This document shows, piece by piece, positions 1 through 8,046 of a DNA stretch of 64,000 nt (the first letter of the stretch is position 1; each line of letters begins with the position of its first letter). A program made the translations under genes and the position numbers. Source of the stretch: Herbiconiux daphne (GTDB taxonomy: Bacteria > Actinomycetota > Actinomycetes > Actinomycetales > Microbacteriaceae). Under the pieces are notes generated by a model, which did no database searches, was not told the DNA's origin, and saw only the letters and a list, made by a program, of their open reading frames with translations. The stretch covers positions 186,001-250,000 of the forward strand of contig NZ_JANLCJ010000006.1 in assembly GCF_024979295.1 (NCBI RefSeq), read 5' to 3'.

Positions 1-1
1 C

Positions 2-616
2 GGCGACGTGTGGGGCGAGGCGCTGGTGCTCGTGACTCTGGGTCGGGTCGCCCTGTTGCAGCAGAAGGTGCATGCGGCCCTCAACCGGTTCGACGAGAGC
101 CTCGAGCTCACCCGTCGGCAGGGCGATGAGCTCGGCGAGACGATCGCCCTGAACCACCTCGGCTGGGCGCAGCTGCTGCTCGGCGAGCCGGCGAAGGCGA
201 ACGCCGATTTCGCCGAGAACCTGGCGATCTCGACCCGGTTGGGGCACGACGACGGCGTCGCCTACGGGCTCGAGGGCATGGTGGCGGTGGCGGCCATGCT
301 CGGCGACGCGCGCCGCGCCGGGTTGCTGCTCGGCGCCTCGCAGACGCTGCGGCGGCGGGCGGGGCTCTACAACGCGCCGGTGTTCTCGTTCCATCAGCCG
401 TTGGTGGACCGGATGCTGGCGGGGGCGGGGGCGGGCGAGTCGCCGGCAGCTCCGGCAGCTCCGGCCCCGCCGGCCGAGTCCGGCGCGCAGCCCGGCGACA
501 CGGCCGTGGTGTTCGAGTCGGCGCTCGCCGAAGGTCGCGCGCTCACCCCCGAAGCCGCGGTCGCCGTGGCGCTGGGTGAAGGGGTGCCGGCTCGGGAGGG
601 GCAGGGCGGTGAGTGA
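2..616 (+). CDS. C-terminal part of a TPR-containing regulator (5' truncated)
   Basis: The reading frame is open from the window edge, so only the C-terminus (about 204 residues) is visible. It holds TPR-like helical pairs with regular Ala/Leu/Gly spacing (ALNRFDESLELTRRQGD, then LGWAQLLLGEPAKANADF), followed by an LLLGASQTLRRRAG segment. That arrangement is typical of the C-terminal TPR part of large AAA/NB-ARC-type transcriptional regulators of actinomycetes (LuxR or BTAD classes). The tail is Ala/Pro-rich. The DNA-binding and ATPase parts would lie upstream, outside the window. Its TGA overlaps the GTG start of the next gene, so the two are probably co-translated. The family call is inference from the tail only. 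Confidence 0.6.
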   Translation, partial: GDVWGEALVLVTLGRVALLQQKVHAALNRFDESLELTRRQGDELGETIALNHLGWAQLLLGEPAKANADFAENLAISTRLGHDDGVAYGLEGMVAVAAMLGDARRAGLLLGASQTLRRRAGLYNAPVFSFHQPLVDRMLAGAGAGESPAAPAAPAPPAESGAQPGDTAVVFESALAEGRALTPEAAVAVALGEGVPAREGQGGE

Positions 617-1469
617 CCGCACGGCCACACCGGGGGCGGGCGCCGGGGTGGCGACCGATCGCATCCGTCGCTACACCCGTGGGGTGGGGCTGCTCATCGT
701 GCCGTTCCTCGTGGTGGCGAGTGTGCTGCTCCACATCCTGCCAGGGCGCACCGAGGAGCTCTTCGCCTGGACGATCACGCCGCCGTTGTCGGCGATGTTC
801 TTGGCGTGCGCCTACATCGGCGGCATCTGGTTCTTCGTCACCGTCATCCGGCAGCGAGCGTGGCATCGCGTGCGCTGGGGCTTTCCCGCCGTGATCGTGT
901 TCGCCTCGCTGCTGTCGATCTCGACCTTCCTGCACTGGGACAGATTCCATTTCGGGCATATCTCGTTCATCGTGTGGGTGACGCTCTATGTGACGACGCC
1001 GTTCCTGGTGGCTGCGGCGGTCGTCGTGCAGCGCGGAGAAGACCGCGGCGCGCCCGAGCTGCGCGATTTCCTGCTGCCGCTGTGGCTGCGCGTCGTGCTC
1101 GCGGTGATCGGTCTCGCGGCGCTTGCGACGGGTGTCGTGCTCTTCGTGGTGCCGCAGTTCGCGATCGACGGGTGGGCGTGGCAACTCACGCCGCTCACCG
1201 CGAGGGTGTGCGGCGCCATCCTGACCCTGCCCGGCATGGTGAACGTGTGGATGCTCGTCGACGCGCGGTGGTCGGCGTTCCGTTGGGTGGTGCAGGCCGA
1301 ACTGGTGAGCCTCGTGTTCATCGCGGCGGCGCTCGCCATCCGCGGGAGTGACCTGCTGTGGTCGCGGCCCGCGACGCCGCTGTTCGTGGGCGGCATCGTG
1401 GTTTCACTGCTGGCCTTCGCGGGCTTCTACCTCTATTGCGACCGGCGGCGCACGGCTGCTGCCGTCTAG
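609..1469 (+). CDS. Polytopic membrane protein, function unknown
   Basis: A 286-residue protein with roughly eight hydrophobic segments separated by short Arg-rich loops, beginning after a 25-residue polar N-terminus (first segment GVGLLIVPFLVVASVLLHIL). I do not recognise the family and see no catalytic motif. The GTG at 609 is chosen because it overlaps the TGA of the upstream regulator gene; an upstream in-frame start would extend it into that gene. The stop codon overlaps the stop of the convergent DoxX-like gene by four bases. Confidence 0.7.
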   Translation: MSDRTATPGAGAGVATDRIRRYTRGVGLLIVPFLVVASVLLHILPGRTEELFAWTITPPLSAMFLACAYIGGIWFFVTVIRQRAWHRVRWGFPAVIVFASLLSISTFLHWDRFHFGHISFIVWVTLYVTTPFLVAAAVVVQRGEDRGAPELRDFLLPLWLRVVLAVIGLAALATGVVLFVVPQFAIDGWAWQLTPLTARVCGAILTLPGMVNVWMLVDARWSAFRWVVQAELVSLVFIAAALAIRGSDLLWSRPATPLFVGGIVVSLLAFAGFYLYCDRRRTAAAV

Positions 1470-1864
1470 CGGCGAGCCGGTCGGGTCGACCAGACCGCCC
1501 ACGCCACGAGCAGGGGCTGAAAAAGCAGCCGCAGCGCGCGCTTGCGGTCGTCGTCGAGGCCGAACGCGTCGCGCCCGTTGAGCCACTGCGAGATGTTCCC
1601 CGGGAAGATCGCGGTGAAGAACACCGCGGCGATGTCGCCGACCGCCTTCTGGTGCTTCGGCAGCACGGTGAGGGCGGTGCCGAGGGCGATCTCGGCGACT
1701 CCGGATGCCAGCACCACGGTGTCTTTGTCGAGCGGCACCCAGTCGGGCACCTGCGCCTGGAAGTCTTTGCGGGCGACCGTGAGGTGCGTGGTGCCGGCGC
1801 CGACGAGAGCGAGGCCGAGCAGGATGCGGGCGATGGTGCGGGCGACCGAGCGCTTCTGAGTCAT
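1466..1864 (-). CDS. DoxX-like small membrane protein
   Basis: 132 residues with an N-terminal hydrophobic helix (IARILLGLALVGAGTTHL), a second segment near residue 55 and C-terminal helices, matching the size and layout of DoxX/DoxD-like four-helix membrane proteins. The FPGNISQWLNGRDAFGLDDDRKRALRL stretch resembles DoxX-family proteins of actinobacteria. The ATG at 1864 is preferred: a longer open frame continues upstream but would read through the tRNA gene. The physiological role is not evident here. Confidence 0.7.
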   Translation of the reverse strand: MTQKRSVARTIARILLGLALVGAGTTHLTVARKDFQAQVPDWVPLDKDTVVLASGVAEIALGTALTVLPKHQKAVGDIAAVFFTAIFPGNISQWLNGRDAFGLDDDRKRALRLLFQPLLVAWAVWSTRPARR

Positions 1865-1901
1865 GTGCTCATCCTGCACCCGGGCTGGCTGCCCTAAGAA
1901 C

Positions 1902-1931
1902 CTCGTGGAGCGGATGACGGGAATCGAACCC
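1902..1931 (-). repeat. Partial duplicate of the tRNA-Gly 3' end
   Basis: A 30-base stretch identical to 1987-2016, covering the 3' side of the tRNA-Gly T-arm, the acceptor strand, CCA and four bases beyond. The copies lie 85 bases apart in direct orientation. Only part of the T-arm and the acceptor strand is present, so this cannot be a tRNA. The geometry (tRNA 3' end duplicated downstream of the tRNA) is that of an attachment-site scar, though no integrase gene is nearby. Confidence 0.85.
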
Positions 1932-1950
1932 CACGACGCATCGCGTCGTG
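1932..1950 (-). terminator. Short GC hairpin downstream of tRNA-Gly
   Basis: CACGACGC-ATC-GCGTCGTG forms a perfect 8-bp stem with a 3-base loop, 41 bases past the tRNA 3' end in the direction of tRNA transcription. It lies between the two copies of the duplicated tRNA 3' end. There is no clear T-run, so a terminator role is possible but unproven. Confidence 0.4.
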
Positions 1951-1990
1951 CGTCGCGTGGTCTTGGAGCGCTCGGCTCAGGGCGGTCTCG

Positions 1991-2064
1991 TGGAGCGGAT
2001 GACGGGAATCGAACCCGCGCTATCAGCTTGGGAAGCTGAAGTTCTGCCATTGAACTACATCCGC
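1991..2064 (-). tRNA. tRNA-Gly (anticodon CCC)
   Basis: The minus strand folds as a full cloverleaf of 74 nt including an encoded CCA. The acceptor stem is GCGGATG paired with CATCCGC, the discriminator is T, the anticodon stem is TCAGC/GCTGA around loop TTCCCAA (anticodon CCC), and the T-loop is TTCGATT. It reads GGG codons. The downstream side carries a duplicated copy of its 3' end at 1902-1931. Confidence 0.95.
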
Positions 2065-2168
2065 GCGCCGCCTACGTCGTAGGCGTCTTCAGCAGGATAG
2101 CCGAACCGGGCGGCGCATGTCGCCGGTGCGTGCGACGATAGCGGCGACGACGACCGGCGGGAGGGCCG

Positions 2169-3365
2169 ATGCGGAACGAGGCGACCGTGCTGCACGCCGA
2201 TCTCGACGCCTTCTACGCGTCGGTCGAGCAGCGAGACGCGCCGGCGCTCCGCGGTCGCCCGGTGATCGTCGGCGGCGGGGTCGTTCTCGCCGCGAGCTAC
2301 GAGGCGAAGGCGCGCGGGGTGCGCACCGCGATGGGCGGCCGGCAGGCGCGTGAGCTGTGCCCGGATGCCGTGGTCGTGCCGCCGCGCATGGAGGCCTATT
2401 CGGCGGCGAGTCGCGACGTGTTCGACATCTTCCGCGACACGACACCGCTCGTGGAGGGGCTCTCGATCGACGAGGCCTTTCTCGAGGTCGGTGGGCTGAG
2501 GCGCATCGCCGGCAGTCCCGAGCAGGTCGCCGTGCGGTTGCGGGAGCGCGTGCGCGCCGAGGTGGGGCTCGCCATCTCGGTGGGCGTGGCGCGCACCAAG
2601 TTCTTGGCCAAGGTCGCGAGTGCGGTGAGCAAGCCCGACGGTCTGCTCGTGGTCGAGCCCGATGGCGAGCAGGCGTTTCTGCTGCCGCTGCCGGTCGAGA
2701 GGCTCTGGGGAGTGGGCGCCGTCACGGCGTCTAAGCTGCATCGGCTCGGCATCACCACGGTCGGTCAGCTCGCCGAACTCGAGGCCGCGACCGCCGAGCA
2801 GCTGCTCGGAAAGGCGGTCGGCGCCCACCTGCACGCGCTGGCCCGGCTGCGCGATCCGCGCCCGGTCGACACCACCCGTCGTCGCGGGTCGATCGGCTCG
2901 CAGCGCGCGCTCGGCAGCCGGCCGCGCTCGCCCGACGAGCTCGACCTGTTCCTGACGCAGATCGTCGATCGCCTCGCCCGGCGCCTGCGCGACGGCGACC
3001 GCGTGTGCCGCACGGTCGTGCTGCGCCTGCGCTACGGCGACTTCGTGAAGGCCACCCGGTCGCACACGATGGGCACGCCCACCGATCGCACCGCGGTGCT
3101 GCTCGCCGTGGCGCGGGGGCTGCTCGCGGCCGCGCTGCCCGAGATCGCGGAGCGCGGCATCACGCTCATCGGCATCTCGCTGTCGCACCTGGGCCGCGTC
3201 GACGCCCTGCAGCCCGAGCTGCCGATCGACTGGAACGAGGGGGCCCGACTCGACACCGTGCTCGACGCGGTGCGGGATCGATTCGGCGCGGCATCCGTCG
3301 GTCGCGCCGCGCAGCTGGGCCGGGATGCGGGTGTGTCGACACCGCTGCTGCCCGAACACGAGTGA
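2169..3365 (+). CDS. dinB: DNA polymerase IV (Y-family translesion polymerase)
   Basis: 398 residues, full length for DinB. The N-terminal catalytic motif HADLDAFYASVEQRD carries the first metal-binding Asp and the steric-gate aromatic region. LSIDEAFLEV supplies the second Asp-Glu pair, and VGVARTKFLAKVAS is the usual palm/finger sequence. The thumb follows (LWGVGAVTASKLHRLGI, helix-hairpin-helix), then the little-finger domain to the end. It copies past damaged template bases with low fidelity. The gene stands alone between tRNA-Gly and dcd; no LexA box is evident to me in the 104 bases upstream. Confidence 0.95.
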   Translation: MRNEATVLHADLDAFYASVEQRDAPALRGRPVIVGGGVVLAASYEAKARGVRTAMGGRQARELCPDAVVVPPRMEAYSAASRDVFDIFRDTTPLVEGLSIDEAFLEVGGLRRIAGSPEQVAVRLRERVRAEVGLAISVGVARTKFLAKVASAVSKPDGLLVVEPDGEQAFLLPLPVERLWGVGAVTASKLHRLGITTVGQLAELEAATAEQLLGKAVGAHLHALARLRDPRPVDTTRRRGSIGSQRALGSRPRSPDELDLFLTQIVDRLARRLRDGDRVCRTVVLRLRYGDFVKATRSHTMGTPTDRTAVLLAVARGLLAAALPEIAERGITLIGISLSHLGRVDALQPELPIDWNEGARLDTVLDAVRDRFGAASVGRAAQLGRDAGVSTPLLPEHE

Positions 3366-3427
3366 CGGCGGCGGCCCCGGGCGGCCGCCCGGGGTGACAA
3401 CGGCGGGAGCGCCGTTACACTGACTGC

Positions 3428-4027
3428 GTGCTCCTCTCCGACCGCGACATCCGCACCCAGATCCGTGAGAACCGCGTCAGCCTCGAGCCCTACGAACCGG
3501 CGATGCTGCAGCCGTCGTCGATCGACGTGCGGCTCGACCGCTTCTTCCGGTTGTTCGACAACCACAAATACCCGTTCATCGACCCCGCCGAAGACCAGCC
3601 CGAGCTCACGCGGCTGATCGAGACGAAGCCGGATGAGCCGTTCATCCTGCACCCGGGCGAGTTCGTGCTCGGCTCCACCTTCGAGCGGGTGAGCCTGCCC
3701 GACGACATCGCCGCGCGCCTCGAGGGCAAGAGCTCTCTCGGCCGGCTCGGGCTGCTGACGCACTCCACGGCCGGGTTCATCGACCCCGGGTTCACGGGGC
3801 ACGTGACGCTCGAGCTGTCGAACGTGGCGACGCTGCCGATCAAGCTGTGGCCGGGCATGAAGATCGGTCAGATGTGCTTCTTCCAGCTCTCGAGCCCCAC
3901 CGAGCGGCCCTACGGGTCGAGCGATTACAGCTCGCGCTACCAGGGGCAGCGGGGGCCGACCGCGTCGCGTTCGCACCTCAACTTCCACCGCAGCGACGTG
4001 TCGGAGGGCACCAGCCCCGACGCCTGA
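3428..4027 (+). CDS. dcd: dCTP deaminase, probably bifunctional dCTP deaminase/dUTPase
   Basis: 199 residues starting at GTG with the canonical [10 protein letters not shown]-terminus. The signature [20 protein letters not shown] holds the catalytic Glu-side region and the nucleotide-binding loop, followed by [13 protein letters not shown] and a C-terminal [18 protein letters not shown] tail that closes over the active site. Actinobacterial enzymes of this type convert dCTP directly to dUMP, supplying thymidylate synthesis while removing dUTP. A small conserved-looking gene follows after a few bases. Confidence 0.95.
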   Translation: MLLSDRDIRTQIRENRVSLEPYEPAMLQPSSIDVRLDRFFRLFDNHKYPFIDPAEDQPELTRLIETKPDEPFILHPGEFVLGSTFERVSLPDDIAARLEGKSSLGRLGLLTHSTAGFIDPGFTGHVTLELSNVATLPIKLWPGMKIGQMCFFQLSSPTERPYGSSDYSSRYQGQRGPTASRSHLNFHRSDVSEGTSPDA

Positions 4028-4032
4028 GGGCC

Positions 4033-4248
4033 GTGAGATCGATGGACCGCAGCTGGCAATGGGGCAACGGCGGGGTGGACCTGTCGGGCACCACCCTGCT
4101 CTGGTACGAGAACCTCGGCGCCGTCTCGTTCGCCGGCGGCGGGGCGCTCGAGCAGTCCCTCGACGACTTCGCCCTGCACGGGCCGCCCGTCGACGGTGTG
4201 CCGGCCGACGTGCTCGCCGACCTGCGCGGCATCCGCTCCTCGCGCTAG
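4033..4248 (+). CDS. Small hypothetical protein downstream of dcd
   Basis: A 71-residue frame from GTG 4033, or 68 residues from ATG 4042 (MDRSWQWGNGGVDLSGTTLLWYENL). It begins within a few bases of the dcd stop and is probably co-transcribed with it. It is rich in Trp, Gly and acidic residues, with no signal peptide or recognisable domain. Codon use matches the neighbouring genes, with G/C-ending codons throughout, which supports translation. Function unknown. Confidence 0.55.
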   Translation: MRSMDRSWQWGNGGVDLSGTTLLWYENLGAVSFAGGGALEQSLDDFALHGPPVDGVPADVLADLRGIRSSR

Positions 4249-4563
4249 CCTCCGGGCCCGGATGCCGCCTCGCCGCCCGCTGGATCGTGCTGCGGCCCGG
4301 ATGCCGCCTGCCCCCCTCCTCGGGAGGCCGACCCGGCCGGCACCCGCCCTCGGGAGGCCGCGGTGGCCTCCGAAAGGTGGATCGGCCTCCCGAGCGGGTG
4401 CGAACCGCTCCTGTGGGGCCGACCATGCCACTCCGGCGGGGAAGCCCGGCGGGTGCGAGCTTGTGGTCAGGAGGCCATTCGGGCGCGGGTCGAGCTCGGG
4501 AGGCCGCTATGGCCTCCCGAGGGCCGATCGGCCTCCCGAAGCCGCGGGATGGTCGGCCCCGGG
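4249..4563. repeat. Non-coding spacer with GGGAGGCC palindromic repeats
   Basis: This 315-bp spacer between the convergent dcd cluster and the AlaRS-like gene holds no plausible gene. It carries at least six copies of CGGGAGGCC or its complement (near 4321, 4351, 4384, 4495, 4511 and 4530). Two form a perfect 11-bp inverted repeat with a 5-base loop at 4495-4521 (CTCGGGAGGCC/GGCCTCCCGAG). The hairpins may serve as bidirectional terminators; the clustering also suggests a dispersed palindromic repeat family. Confidence 0.75.
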
Positions 4564-6003
4564 TCAGGCGCCCGCGCCGGGGGCACCACCCGGCAGGCCC
4601 GCCGCGCCGAGGCGCGTGGCGCCGCGCGACCGCGCCCGCTGCTCCTCGAGGGCCAGCGCGAACTCCGCCTGCCAGTCGTCGGCCACGGCGATGCCGAGCC
4701 GGCGGGCCTCCTCCACCGAGAGCTCCTTCGGAAACCCGTGGGTGTCCGACAGCCGGAACACGTCCGCCCCGGTCAACGTCTGCCCCTGGTAGTCGGCGAG
4801 GGCGAGCAGCCCGCCCTCGAGCGTGCGCCGGAACGAGTTCTCCTCCTTCACCAGCACCGCGATCACCTCGTCGCGAGACGCCGCCACCTCGGGGTAGTCG
4901 TCGGCGTAGAGATCCGCGATCACCGGCACGATCTCGGCGAAGAAGTTCTCGGTCAGTCCGAGCGACAGAGCCAGCCGGATGGCGCGGCGCAACAGCCGCC
5001 GCATCACGTAGCCCTGTTCCTTGTTCGAAGGGCGCACCCCGTCGACCGCCAAGAAGGTCGCGCCGCGCAGGTGGTCGGCGATGATGCGCATCGACGAGGT
5101 CTCGTCTTCGTAGGAGCGGCCCGTCAGGTTCTGCAGCGCCGCGATGATGGGCCACAGCAGTGAGATGCGGAAGACGTCATCCGACCCGATGGATGCCGCC
5201 GCGATGCGCTCGAGCCCACCCCCGAAGTCCACGTTCCGCCGGGCGAGCTCCTCGAACGACCCGTCGTCGAGCCGCCGGTACTGCATGAACACCTGATTGC
5301 CGATCTCCATGAACTGCCCGCCGTCGCTGGCCGGGTGCGCGAGGCCGAACGACGCATCCTGGAACTCCGGCCCGAAGTCGTAGAACACCTCGCTGTCGGG
5401 CCCGCACGGGTCGCCGATCGGCGTGCCGGCGAGCGACCCGCCCCGCGACCACCAGTTCTCACCGCCGTCGTAGAAGAAGATGCGCTCCCCCGGCCGCACG
5501 CCCCGCGCGTCGCCGTCGGCCTGGCTGCCGATCTCGGCCACCTCGGCCGTGATGCCCTTCTCGGCGAACACCGTCTGCCAGATCGCCGCGGCCTCGTCGT
5601 CGCGAGGAATGCCGTTCTCGGCGTCGCCGATGAAGCAGGTCACGTAGATCTTCTGCGGATCGAGCCCCACGATGTCGACCAAGAACGTGAAGAACTGCCT
5701 GATCTGCGTCTCTTTGAAGTAGTCACCCAGCGACCAGTTGCCGAGCATCTCGAAGAACGTGGTGTGGCGGTTGTCGCCCACGTCGTCGATGTCCTGCGCC
5801 CGAACGCACGGCTGGCTGTCGGTGAGTCGCTTGCCGGCCGGATGCTCCGCCCCGAGCAGAAAGGGCAGCAGCGACTGCATCCCGCTGCCGTTGAAAAGGG
5901 TGCTGGTGTCGCCGCGGGGCACGAGGGGCGCCCGCTCGATCACCGTGTGACCGTTGCTTTGCAGAAAGGCGAGGTAGGAGTTGCGGATCTCGTGGGCGTC
6001 CAT
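4564..6003 (-). CDS. Stand-alone alanyl-tRNA synthetase catalytic core (AlaRS-related)
   Basis: 479 residues that align by eye with the N-terminal class II catalytic domain and tRNA-recognition domain of AlaRS: AHEIRNSYLAFLQSNGHTV, then QPCVRAQDIDDVGDNRHTTFFEMLGNWSLGDYFKE (motif 2 region) and VDFGGGLERIAA (motif 3). The frame ends soon after the helical tRNA-recognition region with a Gly/Ala-rich tail, so the editing domain (HxxxH and Cys-x3-His) and C-Ala domain are absent. A normal bacterial AlaRS has about 880 residues. Such proteins are usually annotated as alanine--tRNA ligase-related. It lies 34 bases after the SDR gene on the same strand, with no strong Shine-Dalgarno sequence. It could charge tRNA-Ala-like substrates or activate alanine for another purpose. 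Confidence 0.85.
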   Translation of the reverse strand: MDAHEIRNSYLAFLQSNGHTVIERAPLVPRGDTSTLFNGSGMQSLLPFLLGAEHPAGKRLTDSQPCVRAQDIDDVGDNRHTTFFEMLGNWSLGDYFKETQIRQFFTFLVDIVGLDPQKIYVTCFIGDAENGIPRDDEAAAIWQTVFAEKGITAEVAEIGSQADGDARGVRPGERIFFYDGGENWWSRGGSLAGTPIGDPCGPDSEVFYDFGPEFQDASFGLAHPASDGGQFMEIGNQVFMQYRRLDDGSFEELARRNVDFGGGLERIAAASIGSDDVFRISLLWPIIAALQNLTGRSYEDETSSMRIIADHLRGATFLAVDGVRPSNKEQGYVMRRLLRRAIRLALSLGLTENFFAEIVPVIADLYADDYPEVAASRDEVIAVLVKEENSFRRTLEGGLLALADYQGQTLTGADVFRLSDTHGFPKELSVEEARRLGIAVADDWQAEFALALEEQRARSRGATRLGAAGLPGGAPGAGA

Positions 6004-6037
6004 GCCATCAGCATGCCAGAGCCCGCATGGGCCGTGG

Positions 6038-6925
6038 TCACCCGCGTCGGCGGCCGCTCTCGTCGAGGTGGTCTCGCCATGAGCGGGTCGCCGCCCACCC
6101 GAACAGCTCCCGGGCCTTCCGCGAGCTGATTCCGGATGCGTCGACCCTCTCCAGCGGGCCGACCGGCACCTCGGGGTGCAAGCGCGCCATCGCGTCGGCG
6201 AGGTCCCGGCCGCCGATGTTGTCGGCGGCCGCGGCGTAGACGACCTCGTGACCGGGAGTCGACGATCCGACCGCGAGCACGATCAGGTCGGCGAGATCGG
6301 CGACGTCGATGTAGGCCCAGAACACGGCGCTCGTGAGGTCGGGGTCGTCGAAGAACGGTCGCAGGTTCGCCTCGTAACTCTCGGGAGTGAGCACCCAGGT
6401 GGGCCGGATCGACACGGCCGTGGCATCCGATCGCCCGACGAGGCCGTCGCACAGCACCTCCGAGACCCGTTTGGACAGGCCGTAGGCGTCGTGGGCGAGG
6501 TCGGGGTGCGACTCGTCGATGGGGCAGGCGAGCCCGGTGAACGGGCGCGAGGCCCACGTCATGCCCGACACCGAGTCGCTCGAGAGGTTGACGAACCGTC
6601 GCACGTCCGAGTGCGCGGCCGCCTCGACGACGTTGAACGCCGCCGTGACATTGGTGAGGAACACGGTGTTCGGGGTGTTCTTAGAAGGCTCCGGGATGCC
6701 GGCCGCGTGCACGACCGCGTCCATTCCGCGCACCACGGCGAACGCATCCGCTCCGTTCGTGAGGTCGGCCTGCACGTAGGGCACCTCATTCGACTCGTCG
6801 GCGTCATAGACCGGTCGCACGATGTCGGTCGAGCGCACGACGTGCCCGGCGGCGACGAGCGCCGTCACGGCCGCGCGGCCCACCTTCCCACGGGCGCCGG
6901 TCACCAGCACGTTCAGGCCAGCCAT
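6038..6925 (-). CDS. NAD(P)-dependent extended SDR (epimerase/dehydratase-like)
   Basis: 295 residues. The N-terminal Rossmann motif is VTGARGKVGRAAV (GxxGxxG), with DI at the end of the second strand favouring NAD. The catalytic YGLSK (YxxxK) lies near residue 148 and the preceding Ser is in NLSSDSVSG. Overall it resembles sugar-nucleotide epimerase or uronate dehydrogenase-like SDRs. The start overlaps the end of the enolase-superfamily gene by 13 bases, so the two are translated together. Given that partner, oxidation or epimerisation of a sugar or sugar acid is likely; the substrate is not deducible. Confidence 0.85.
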   Translation of the reverse strand: MAGLNVLVTGARGKVGRAAVTALVAAGHVVRSTDIVRPVYDADESNEVPYVQADLTNGADAFAVVRGMDAVVHAAGIPEPSKNTPNTVFLTNVTAAFNVVEAAAHSDVRRFVNLSSDSVSGMTWASRPFTGLACPIDESHPDLAHDAYGLSKRVSEVLCDGLVGRSDATAVSIRPTWVLTPESYEANLRPFFDDPDLTSAVFWAYIDVADLADLIVLAVGSSTPGHEVVYAAAADNIGGRDLADAMARLHPEVPVGPLERVDASGISSRKARELFGWAATRSWRDHLDESGRRRG

Positions 6926-8046
6926 GCGCGGTGCGCCTCCTCGATCACGGATTCGTCGACCGCGATGCCGAGGCCGGGCCCCGATGGTACCGCGATGCGT
7001 CCGTCGACGATGGCGTCGATTCCGAACCCGGCGTCGGCGGCAACCCGATTCATCACGGGCGAGAGGTGGAACGGGTACTCGATGACCTCGACCCCGGCGA
7101 CCGAAGCGGCCACGTGCAGGTTGGCCGCGAACGAGATGGGCCCGCCGTGCAGATGCATGACCACCCTGGCCCCGCGGAGCAGCGCCGTGCGCGCGAGCAT
7201 TCGCGCCTCGTCGACCCCGCCGCAGATGGAGGCGTCGGGTTGGATCACCGAGATGCCGGTGAGCTCCAGGGCGTCGAGCGCGTATTCGGTGCCGAAGAAG
7301 TGCTCGCCGTAGGCCACCGGAACGGGGGAGGCGCGCACGACCTGCGCGATCGCGCCCAGTCGGTAGCTCTGCACCGGCTCCTCGAACCAGCCGACCCGCA
7401 AGTCACCGAGCCGGGCGGCGATCTCGATGGACTCCGCCACTGTGAAGAGCTCGCTGCCGTCCACAGTGATCTCGATGGTCTCGTCGATGCGGTCGAGCTC
7501 GCGCCGCAGCTCGCGCAGCACCCGCAGCGAGTTCCGCCAGTCGGAGCCGATCCGCAGCTTCACGATCGAGACACCCCGGTCGAGCAGCGGCGCGAGCATC
7601 GCCAGGTGGTCAGGCGCCTCCTGGGAGTCGAGGAAGTGGCTGTTGCCGGCGTAGATCCGCACCGAGTCCTTCACCCTGCCCAGGGTGTTCGACAAGGAGG
7701 TTCCGGACGCGCGCCCCTCCAGATCCCGCAGCGCGATGTCGATCGCACTGCGGGACTGCGAGGCGCTGAACTGGTCGCCCAGGGTGCGCCGGGTGGCGCG
7801 ATGCACGTCGTCGAGTGCGCTCCGCGCCTCACCGAGCTCCCGCCCTACCACCGCGGGTGCGTAGACGTCGTCGACGAACGCCTGCAGGATCGAAGGGTAG
7901 GAGATGCCGAAGCAGTCGCAGCTCTCACCCCAGCCCACCAGGCCGTCGTCGGTCTCGATCTTCACGGTGAAATAGGTCATCGACGAATAGTCGGTGGTCA
8001 TGCGTAGTGGGAGCGGGGTGATGGAGCGGATGCGCACGTGGGTCAC
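6913..8046 (-). CDS. Enolase-superfamily (mandelate racemase/muconate lactonizing type) enzyme
   Basis: 377 residues beginning at a GTG that overlaps the TGA of the binding-protein gene. The capping domain carries DDGLVGWGESCDCFG. The barrel shows VKLRIGSD (the KxK-like base on strand 2, here K-x-R), EITVDGSELF (first metal-ligand Asp), WFEEPVQSY (Glu ligand) and VIQPDASICGG (third ligand strand), followed by VVMHLHGG, where the opposing His base is expected. These enzymes abstract an alpha-proton from a carboxylate; many are sugar-acid dehydratases. The Ser in VDGS where Asn is common is a specificity hint. Substrate unknown. Confidence 0.85.
   Translation of the reverse strand: MTHVRIRSITPLPLRMTTDYSSMTYFTVKIETDDGLVGWGESCDCFGISYPSILQAFVDDVYAPAVVGRELGEARSALDDVHRATRRTLGDQFSASQSRSAIDIALRDLEGRASGTSLSNTLGRVKDSVRIYAGNSHFLDSQEAPDHLAMLAPLLDRGVSIVKLRIGSDWRNSLRVLRELRRELDRIDETIEITVDGSELFTVAESIEIAARLGDLRVGWFEEPVQSYRLGAIAQVVRASPVPVAYGEHFFGTEYALDALELTGISVIQPDASICGGVDEARMLARTALLRGARVVMHLHGGPISFAANLHVAASVAGVEVIEYPFHLSPVMNRVAADAGFGIDAIVDGRIAVPSGPGLGIAVDESVIEEAHRAWLA

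Noticed and set aside
1902-1931. Second tRNA-Gly
   Set aside because: Only the T-arm 3' side and acceptor strand are present; no D-arm or anticodon arm can be formed.
1865-2050. N-terminal extension of the DoxX-like gene
   Set aside because: The open frame continues upstream but would translate through the tRNA-Gly gene; the ATG at 1864 fits the family length.
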